Assembly: GCA_017550775.1 (NCBI GenBank) | Contig: JAFZOA010000112.1 | Coordinates: 1-12,814 of the forward strand | Direction of reading: 5' to 3' | From: Ruminiclostridium sp. | Lineage (GTDB): Bacteria > Bacillota_A > Clostridia > Oscillospirales > Ruminococcaceae | Length of the DNA stretch: 12,814 nucleotides | Part shown: in pieces, positions 8,041 through 12,814 of the stretch | Position numbering within the stretch: position 1 is the first letter of the stretch | How the letters are laid out: each line of letters starts with the position of its first letter | Notes under the pieces: generated by a model | The model's database searches: none | What the model saw: the letters and a program-made list of their open reading frames with translations, nothing else | Told to the model about the DNA's origin: nothing | Made by a program: the position numbers and the translations under genes

Positions 8041-9270
8041 ATGACCGTATCAGAAGCTCTGATGCTAAAGATAAATCCCGCCGTTATGACGGCGAAGGCA
8101 TGCCTTCTCGGAAGCGCTTCAATGGGCGACCCCGATGCCGTGAAGCTGTATGAATCCATGAAGAAGATCGACAATCCGGGTAACGATCTCCCGAAAGCCG
8201 ATATCCCGCACCGTGAGGAGACGATACGGCTCATTGAGGTGTTCGGAGCGTCGGCATGGCTTCGCCATGTCATTACCGACAGGTTCTTCAACAGCCTGAG
8301 AATGACGTGCTTTGTCGATCTCGGCTGTGGGTTCAATCAGCGCGGATTGACGTTTTCCGGGAGAAAAAACGTTAAGTATTATGGCATCGATCTTCCGTCG
8401 GTCACGCAGCAGATGTATAAATATATGTACCCGGTCGTGGTACCCGCGCATCTTGACAACAGGATAAAGTATCACGCCGCGGACGTGACCGATCTCAACG
8501 CTCTGCGCTCGGTCATCAAGGGCAGGGATCTGCTTTTCATAGCGACAGAAGGTCTTATGATGTACCTCACCGAGAAGGAGTCGGAGACTGTCATCGATAA
8601 TATACGAAGCCTTCTCTCGGAGTTCGGCGGTGTCTGGGTGACCGCCGACGCGGATTTCGGTCAGTGGAACGATCTTGCCGCCAAAAAGGTCCTCGGCGGA
8701 GACGAAATGCTTATGGAGCGTATCGGCAGTACCGTGTCCTCGGAGAAACAGAGCAGTATAGTCTTTGAAAACAGCTTTGTCAGTCTGAAGGGAGAAAAGC
8801 GCCGGAAATATTTTGAAAAGCGCGGCTTTATCTACCGCGAAAAGTCCGTCACGGCACTCATTGATGATCTGGATATCCCCGAACCTCTGCGGGAGGTATA
8901 TGAGAAAGCGAAGTTCATTGTGCTTACGGCAAAAGAGATCGGTGAGCACATCGCCCCTGCGGGAAAGTCCGGTTTCAGCGTTGATTCGTATATCTCGGAC
9001 GGAGGGTTCGACCTGTATGTTAACGGGAGACTTGATGCTGTCAACGCGCCCGCTCTTGTCTCGGAATTCGAGAAACGCATCGGCGTGACGACAATATATT
9101 CCGTCACGATAAACATGGACAAATGTACTTATATTTCATCTGCCGGTATCAGAGCTGTGCTGATGATAATGAAGAGATCAAAGAAGCTCGGCGCAGAGTT
9201 TGACCTTAAAAATATAACTCCCGATGTATTCGAGATACTGCAAACGACCGGATTTGACAGATTCGGATGA
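8041..9270 (+). CDS. LCM/PPM1-type SAM methyltransferase fused to a C-terminal STAS domain
   Basis: A 409-residue fusion. Residues about 1-300 resemble leucine-carboxyl-methyltransferase-like enzymes, which O-methylate carboxylates: SAM-binding FVDLGCGFNQR (91-101), acidic ribose-binding D117 in GIDLPSVTQ, and the family hallmark EGLMMYL (170-176). Residues about 314-409 form a STAS (SpoIIAA/RsbV-like) domain starting near SDGGFDLYVNGRLDAVNA, with the phosphorylation loop YISSAGIRAVL, where S367 is the likely phospho-acceptor by alignment with RsbV-type sequences. This places a predicted enzyme under direct control of the kinase at 7580-7990 and the phosphatase at 5859-7580. GGAGGGA at 8027-8033 sits 7 bases before the ATG; the gap to the kinase gene is 50 bases. 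It is the last gene before the tRNA and its promoter. The methyl acceptor is unknown; a small carboxylic acid or a GH3 product is plausible. Confidence 0.82.
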   Translation: MTVSEALMLKINPAVMTAKACLLGSASMGDPDAVKLYESMKKIDNPGNDLPKADIPHREETIRLIEVFGASAWLRHVITDRFFNSLRMTCFVDLGCGFNQRGLTFSGRKNVKYYGIDLPSVTQQMYKYMYPVVVPAHLDNRIKYHAADVTDLNALRSVIKGRDLLFIATEGLMMYLTEKESETVIDNIRSLLSEFGGVWVTADADFGQWNDLAAKKVLGGDEMLMERIGSTVSSEKQSSIVFENSFVSLKGEKRRKYFEKRGFIYREKSVTALIDDLDIPEPLREVYEKAKFIVLTAKEIGEHIAPAGKSGFSVDSYISDGGFDLYVNGRLDAVNAPALVSEFEKRIGVTTIYSVTINMDKCTYISSAGIRAVLMIMKRSKKLGAEFDLKNITPDVFEILQTTGFDRFG

Positions 9271-9298
9271 AACACGGTATTATTCTGCACAGAAAACA

Positions 9299-9345
9299 AA
9301 AACCGTCGTATGCCGCAAAAAAACTGTTGACAGAACGGCGGTTTT
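9299..9345 (+). terminator. Possible operon-end stem-loop overlapping the tRNA promoter
   Basis: AAAACCGTCG (9299-9308) can pair with CGGCGGTTTT (9336-9345), giving a 10-bp stem with one G-U pair and a 27-base loop. The right arm ends in TTTT only, so it would be a weak terminator for the operon ending at 9270. It overlaps the -35 box of the tRNA promoter. It is seen as a symmetry only. Confidence 0.3.
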
Positions 9346-9355
9346 GGTGTATAAT
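9327..9355 (+). promoter_or_regulatory. Consensus sigma-A promoter of the tRNA gene
   Basis: TTGACA (9327-9332) and TATAAT (9350-9355) are perfect consensus hexamers with a 17-base spacer, 14 bases before the tRNA 5' end. This is the strongest promoter in the window and fits a stable RNA gene. Confidence 0.93.
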
Positions 9356-9369
9356 ATATATGTTGTATC

Positions 9370-9462
<93 letters not shown>

Positions 9463-9496
9463 CCGTCTCGGGCGCAGCCTGAGACGGTATTTTTTC
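9463..9496 (+). terminator. Second terminator hairpin (first copy of repeated unit)
   Basis: CCGTCTCGGGC and GCCTGAGACGG (9463-9487) form an 11-bp stem with one G-U pair and the loop GCA, followed by TATTTTTTC. It directly follows the first tRNA terminator and is probably a back-up stop. Confidence 0.75.
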
Positions 9497-9532
9497 TGCC
9501 TCGCAGTCCAGAGTAACATCTAAAGCGTGCAC
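9463..9532 (+). repeat. Direct repeat unit, copy 1 (contains terminator hairpin)
   Basis: About 70 bases that recur, with roughly 80 percent identity by eye, at 9563-9630. The shared parts are the CCGTC...GAGACGG hairpin, its T-tract, CTCGCAGTC, and a final GTGCAC. The copies are offset by exactly 100 bases at their left ends. Confidence 0.7.
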
Positions 9533-9562
9533 CATAGACAGCCCGCAGCGCGGGTGCGCACC

Positions 9563-9594
9563 CCGTCCCGGGCATAGCCTGAGACGGTTTTTTC
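9563..9594 (+). terminator. Third terminator hairpin
   Basis: The hairpin of repeat copy 2 has an 11-position stem with one mismatch, followed by six T residues. It is the third predicted stop within 150 bases of the tRNA. Confidence 0.6.
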
Positions 9595-9630
9595 TGTCTC
9601 GCAGTCGCAAGCGACTTCTACAATGTGCAC
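9563..9630 (+). repeat. Direct repeat unit, copy 2 (contains terminator hairpin)
   Basis: Second copy of the unit at 9463-9532. Its hairpin CCGTCCCGGGC/GCCTGAGACGG has one C-A mismatch and one G-U pair, an ATA loop, and then TTTTTTC, so it should still act as a terminator. Between the copies is a small CCCGC-AGC-GCGGG hairpin near 9542-9556. Confidence 0.7.
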
Positions 9631-9740
9631 AATTTCTCGCACTAATTTTGTGCAAACCTACAAAATCCGAAAAATCTGTCACATTTTATGCTTCTGAAAC
9701 GTTATATAAGTAGAGGGTAAAATCCCGAGCCAAGGAAACG

Positions 9741-9773
9741 ATGACTAAAGATTGTGCGTTGATTGCGTTGTAG
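9741..9773 (+). CDS. Possible 10-residue leader ORF
   Basis: AAGGA at 9732-9736 is followed four bases later by an ATG opening MTKDCALIAL and a TAG stop. The ribosome binding site spacing is reasonable. It lies 150 bases ahead of the secreted-protein gene and just before the 12-bp inverted repeat, the layout of a leader peptide. ORFs this short arise easily by chance, and no enriched codon type suggests a specific attenuation signal. Confidence 0.22.
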   Translation: MTKDCALIAL

Positions 9774-9787
9774 ATTTAGTTGGCAGA

Positions 9788-9840
9788 TTGTACAAATTCC
9801 CCTTGACTTGCGCCAGCAAACCCGCGAAGAATTTGTACAA
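9788..9840. repeat. Perfect 12-bp inverted repeat (TTGTACAAATTC / GAATTTGTACAA)
   Basis: The arms at 9788-9799 and 9829-9840 are exact reverse complements with a 29-base spacer. Each arm contains TTGTACAA, itself an 8-bp palindrome, so there are two identical dyad sites 45 bases apart centre to centre. No T-tract follows, so it is not a classical terminator. It may be paired operator sites, a structured leader hairpin, or the ends of a tiny mobile element. Confidence 0.6.
9803..9832 (+). promoter_or_regulatory. Weak promoter candidate inside the inverted repeat
   Basis: TTGACT (9803-9808, 5 of 6 to the -35 consensus) and AAGAAT (9827-9832, 4 of 6 to the -10 consensus) are 18 bases apart. They lie between the two TTGTACAA sites, an arrangement that would suit repression by a protein bound at both arms. 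The -10 box is poor. Confidence 0.25.
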
Positions 9841-9924
9841 GATGACGGCTAACGATGCAATGCAAGCGACGTGCAAGATCAAATCAGCGGTTCCCTGATA
9901 TAAGGTTGAAAGGAAATAAAAACT

Positions 9925-11139
9925 ATGAAAAAATCTATTAAACTTCTTGCTGCAGCTCTCGCTGCTATAACCGCTATGTCCTGCACAAGCGCGACGGCGT
10001 TCGCGGACAAGCTCAAGGTCGTTGACGGAGTTACATATAAGTATTCTGACACCGGAGAGCAGAAAGGTAAGTACACCGGCTGGGCAAAAAACAGCAAGGG
10101 AAATTATTACTATCAAAATGGCATTAAAGTTAAAAAGAACACAACAATAAACGGTGTCTGGTACAAGTTCGACAAAACGGGACTTTGCTTAGGTAAGTTC
10201 ACGGGCTTTACTAAATCGTCCGGCTCACAGATGTACTATTACGACGATCAGATGAACCGACAAACCTACAAAATGCGTCGTTATTGGAAGAACGGTAAGC
10301 TCGTACAGAACAAATGGGTCAAGATAGGCGGTAAGTATCACTACTTCGGCATTGACGGCTATGAGATAGTTGACGGTGTTGACAGTAAATTCGTAAAGCA
10401 GGAGATCTCTCCGAATGAAAAGCTTGAAGCCGAGGCGGAATACATAAAGAATGTAAATCCCAATTCTCAGATGTTTGCATATCTCGGTACATACGGAGAA
10501 AAGCAGGTATTTGTTTTCACCCGTCAGAACTGGGTATTCAGGTGGGGTGACGTTCAGAGCGGAAGGTTGCTTGATGAGCAGATACCGGTCTGGTACCCCG
10601 GCGGATATTACCTCGTGATACGCACAAAGGACGGCTTCCGCGATTTGGGAGATTACGACCTCGTAAAAGACGAAACGACCGGCGAAAACAGGTATAAATA
10701 CATGATAAGCGCGGATGAGCTCATTCAGATACGGTACTTCCTGAACTGCTTTATGTATGATTCGGGGATAACCTCTTTTGAAGCTCCCGCGTCGAACAAC
10801 CCGACTCTTTCCGATGAAGCGCGGCTGCGGATATGCGAAGACTACCTGAATTTCAAGGCGGACAGCAGGGAGTGGAAGGGTATTACCGCGGAGGAACTCA
10901 AAGTCAGATATCTCGGTACATACAACGGCTGCGAGGTCGTTACCGTATATCCCGAGGAGTGGGAAATGACCGATGATATTCAGGAGATAAATATTGCGGG
11001 CTATACCATAACTCTCGGAAGCGGCAGTCTGACCCTTATGCTGCACAAGGACGGCACGTTCACGGAGATACGCGAGGCGTATGAGAAGGGGTATCTGACA
11101 AAGAGCGATATAAAGAAGATCGCAAACTATAACAAGTGA
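9925..11139 (+). CDS. Secreted protein with cell-wall-binding-like repeats and a duplicated C-terminal domain
   Basis: A 404-residue protein with a clear signal peptide (positive KKSIK, hydrophobic 7-18, likely cleavage after AFA at 27). A Cys at position 20 is in a poor lipobox context, so lipidation is unlikely. Residues about 32-150 hold tyrosine/glycine-rich repeats of the choline-binding/CW-binding type (TGWAKNSKGNYYYQNG, NGVWYKFDKTG, KWVKIGGKYHYFGIDG), which usually attach proteins to cell-wall polymers. The rest contains two related units, about 168-270 and 302-399. Each has a helical start, then YLGTY, a central strand region, a K/T-DG-x-F motif, and a closing helix (ISADELIQI and LTKSDIKKI). 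I do not recognise a named enzyme. AGGA at 9911-9914 serves the ATG. The next gene is a paralogue starting 14 bases after this stop. Confidence 0.85.
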   Translation: MKKSIKLLAAALAAITAMSCTSATAFADKLKVVDGVTYKYSDTGEQKGKYTGWAKNSKGNYYYQNGIKVKKNTTINGVWYKFDKTGLCLGKFTGFTKSSGSQMYYYDDQMNRQTYKMRRYWKNGKLVQNKWVKIGGKYHYFGIDGYEIVDGVDSKFVKQEISPNEKLEAEAEYIKNVNPNSQMFAYLGTYGEKQVFVFTRQNWVFRWGDVQSGRLLDEQIPVWYPGGYYLVIRTKDGFRDLGDYDLVKDETTGENRYKYMISADELIQIRYFLNCFMYDSGITSFEAPASNNPTLSDEARLRICEDYLNFKADSREWKGITAEELKVRYLGTYNGCEVVTVYPEEWEMTDDIQEINIAGYTITLGSGSLTLMLHKDGTFTEIREAYEKGYLTKSDIKKIANYNK

Positions 11140-11153
11140 AAAGAGGAATCGAT

Positions 11154-12656
11154 ATGAGAAAGAGTATAAGATCACTTGCGGCGGCTCTTGCTGCTATAAC
11201 CGCTATGTCCTGCACGAGCGCAACGGCGTTTGCGGACAAGCTGAAAACCGTTGACGGGATAAAGTATCGTTACAGCGACAGCGGAGAGCAGATCGGTACG
11301 TTTTCCGGCTGGTCAACAGGGAAAAGCGGGGCAAAGTATTATTACAAGAACGGCGTGCGGGTAAAGAACACATGGATAAAGGACAAAAAAGGAAGATACC
11401 GCTATATCGACAAGACCGGGAAAATGGCTGTCGGCTGGTGCGAGGTATCCCGCGGCGACGGGCGTTTCAGCTGGTTCGACGAGAACGGTTACTGGGACGG
11501 AAATAGTTATTGCAGCAAGTACAGTGATGCGGTGCGTTTCGGGGATAATGTAAAGATCAAAGTCTCGCGCAATGAGACAGTAAGCGAGCCGTTCAGCGGC
11601 AATTACAGCTCCGACGGTCTGGTAAGCAAAAAGAAAGCGGCTGCTTACATAAATAACACAGAGTACGAGCTTGAAGTTCCCCTCGCGGTCGCGGAGCAAC
11701 TCAGAACCGGCGACAAACTCGTATTCAAGGCGGGAGTTGCGCGCGGAGAAAAGGTGAACGGAGCGTATACCTACAAGCTTACAATTCCGCACACAAGCGG
11801 GCTTACCGCAAGCAAGATAGACAGTTCCGCGTCGCATGAGCAGAAGGTCAGAGAGGCAATACTGAAACGCTTTGACCTGTTCAACAGTCTGCTCGTGCTA
11901 CGGAACGGGCGTTTGAAGCTCGATATGATGTATGACGCGTACAGGCTCGACACGCAGGTGCTTTTCGACGACGATGAATACTTTTATCTTTACGATGACG
12001 CTAAGATGTATGTTGTGGATCACGAGAAAAATGAGATCACATACGGACTGTTCGGCGGCTATAACAAGCTGAACGAAAAGACCGGCAAGTTCGCGTTCCG
12101 CGATAACATCACCGAGAAAACGCTGCTTAAGCTGATGAAGAACAGGATAGCGGAGCACAAGGCAGACCTTGAAAAGAGCAAAAACGACGATGTTGACTGG
12201 TATGTATGGGTCGGCAATGTGCAGTCCTGCTGGCTTGACGTGACAGTCACCGAGATACCGACACTTCCCGCCGCAGCTGCTCCCACAGCGGATATGTATG
12301 AGGAATACCAGACCGACATAGTTGTCGCTGATGACGATGAATATACGGGTTCGGATACGATGAATAACATACCCGAGCTGTACAGCGACTATATTGTGCT
12401 GTCGGGAGGCGTTTATTACGCGAACATTGAAAACGAGCCCTCATGGAAGGGAACAAAATTCACCAGGACCGAGCTGTCGCCGGGTAATATTAAGATCAAG
12501 GAGTCGGAACGTGAACCGGTAGATCGCTGGAGCATTTCGGCAAGCGTTCTTCCCGCAGGAACTAAGCTTTGGTGGTCAAAGGAGTATCCGAACACGGTGA
12601 TTCTTGCGGAGCACGACGGGCGGCTGATACCGTATTTAAAGATAGTTGAAGGCTGA
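11154..12656 (+). CDS. Secreted protein with cell-wall-binding-like repeats, paralogue of the preceding gene
   Basis: A 500-residue secreted protein. A GTG at 11136 in the same frame would overlap the previous stop. The ATG at 11154 is preferred because AGAGGA (11142-11147) is well placed and because the N-terminus then aligns residue for residue with the upstream paralogue. The signal peptide (1-27, cleavage after AFA) and the first repeat to about residue 50 are nearly identical to that protein. Residues about 33-118 contain CW-binding-like repeats (GWSTGKSGAKYYYKNG, GRYRYIDKTGKMAVGW, GRFSWFDENGYWDG). The remaining 380 residues are unlike the paralogue and show no family I know. They include an acidic stretch (VVADDDEYTGSD) and a Trp/Tyr-rich C-terminus. 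Probably co-transcribed with the upstream gene and exported to the cell surface. Confidence 0.87.
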   Translation: MRKSIRSLAAALAAITAMSCTSATAFADKLKTVDGIKYRYSDSGEQIGTFSGWSTGKSGAKYYYKNGVRVKNTWIKDKKGRYRYIDKTGKMAVGWCEVSRGDGRFSWFDENGYWDGNSYCSKYSDAVRFGDNVKIKVSRNETVSEPFSGNYSSDGLVSKKKAAAYINNTEYELEVPLAVAEQLRTGDKLVFKAGVARGEKVNGAYTYKLTIPHTSGLTASKIDSSASHEQKVREAILKRFDLFNSLLVLRNGRLKLDMMYDAYRLDTQVLFDDDEYFYLYDDAKMYVVDHEKNEITYGLFGGYNKLNEKTGKFAFRDNITEKTLLKLMKNRIAEHKADLEKSKNDDVDWYVWVGNVQSCWLDVTVTEIPTLPAAAAPTADMYEEYQTDIVVADDDEYTGSDTMNNIPELYSDYIVLSGGVYYANIENEPSWKGTKFTRTELSPGNIKIKESEREPVDRWSISASVLPAGTKLWWSKEYPNTVILAEHDGRLIPYLKIVEG

Positions 12657-12675
12657 TTTATGAACGATAAAAGAA

Positions 12676-12701
12676 AGCCGGCAGATTACTCTCTGCCGGC
12701 T
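12676..12701. terminator. Bidirectional Rho-independent terminator between convergent genes
   Basis: AGCCGGCAGA (12676-12685) and TCTGCCGGCT (12692-12701) form a perfect 10-bp stem with the 6-base loop TTACTC. On the plus strand it is followed by GTTTTGCTGTTT; on the minus strand by TTCTTTTATC. It lies 20 bases after the plus-strand stop and 15 bases after the minus-strand stop. Confidence 0.9.
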
Positions 12702-12715
12702 GTTTTGCTGTTTCG

Positions 12716-12814
12716 TTACTCTGAAATACCCGCGGCTGCCGCGCGCTCTGCGGCAAGCCCAGCACGGTATAGCTTCATGTAGCTGTTGATGCCGTCTATG
12801 TCCGCCTGAGACGG
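12716..12814 (-). CDS. 3' end of a minus-strand gene, cut by the window edge
   Basis: On the minus strand a frame open from the right edge encodes 32 residues ending YMKLYRAGLAAERAAAAGISE and then TAA (12716-12718). The alanine-rich helical composition and the terminator placed just downstream support a real C-terminus of a gene converging on the secreted-protein pair. No family can be assigned from so little sequence, and the true start lies outside the window. Confidence 0.55.
   Translation of the reverse strand, partial: PSQADIDGINSYMKLYRAGLAAERAAAAGISE

Larger units (their letters stand above)
9626..9924 (+). other. Intergenic region upstream of the secreted-protein pair
   Basis: About 300 bases with no convincing protein gene. 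It holds an inverted repeat TGCACAA/TTGTGCA (9626-9632 and 9648-9654), an AT-rich TATAAG element at 9705-9710 without a good -35 box, a possible 10-codon ORF (9741-9773), the 12-bp inverted repeat at 9788-9840, and a small ATCAG/CTGAT hairpin shortly before the next gene's ribosome binding site. It may be a structured 5' leader or a dispersed intergenic element. I could not match it to a riboswitch class by eye, including the c-di-GMP classes. Confidence 0.5.

Noticed and set aside
9626..9924. c-di-GMP riboswitch controlling the surface proteins
   Set aside because: It would fit the HD-GYP protein in the window, but the conserved blocks of the type I and II c-di-GMP riboswitches were not found by eye. 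An Infernal/Rfam search would settle it.
9745..10116. Minus-strand ORF of 123 codons with a hydrophobic stretch upstream of the first surface-protein gene
   Set aside because: It starts inside the opposite-strand signal-peptide gene, lacks a ribosome binding site and crosses the inverted repeat. A remnant cannot be fully excluded; a protein search of the 9745-9900 part would decide.
12804..12814. GCCTGAGACGG at the right edge matching the hairpin arm after the tRNA
   Set aside because: It lies inside the minus-strand reading frame and lacks the other arm and T-tract; an 11-base match is expected by chance in a window this size.

Overview
The window looks like a chromosomal segment of a Gram-positive Clostridia-type gut or rumen bacterium, most plausibly a Ruminococcus-like member of the Oscillospiraceae. 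The grounds are moderate GC, strong GGAGG-type ribosome binding sites, RsbU/RsbW/RsbV-type partner-switching proteins, a consensus vegetative promoter in front of a tRNA, and secreted proteins with tyrosine-rich cell-wall-binding repeats. The genus is inferred from style, not proven. All complete protein genes lie on the plus strand; only a fragment at the right edge is on the minus strand.

Left region (1-2388): the 3' part of a hybrid sensor histidine kinase (ATPase, receiver, HPt), then a stand-alone receiver/HD-GYP protein predicted to hydrolyse cyclic di-GMP. A perfect 9-bp inverted repeat enclosing a TATAAT box lies between them.

Central region (2485-9270): five closely packed genes that look like one operon, behind a candidate promoter at 2393-2421. 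In order they are a MATE-type transporter fused to an RsbW/SpoIIAB-like ATPase domain, a GH3-family acyl-adenylating amido synthetase, a membrane-anchored SpoIIE/RsbU-type PP2C phosphatase with HAMP and an external sensor domain, a stand-alone RsbW-like kinase, and a leucine-carboxyl-methyltransferase-like (LCM/PPM1) enzyme fused to a C-terminal STAS domain. This is a complete partner-switching set (phosphatase, kinase, STAS protein). No sigma factor is present. Instead, switch domains are welded to a methyltransferase and to a transporter, with an amide-forming enzyme between them. My main hypothesis is that the operon makes, modifies and exports a small carboxylic-acid-derived molecule, under post-translational control by partner switching. 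This is the most interesting feature of the window.

Right region (9299-12814): a tRNA-Gly(CCC) with a near-perfect promoter and a cluster of terminator hairpins, part of which is duplicated. A roughly 290-bp intergenic stretch follows, holding a 12-bp inverted repeat and a possible 10-codon leader ORF. Then come two tandem secreted paralogues with nearly identical signal peptides and cell-wall-binding-like repeats but unrelated C-terminal parts. A bidirectional terminator separates them from the 3' end of a minus-strand gene cut by the window edge.
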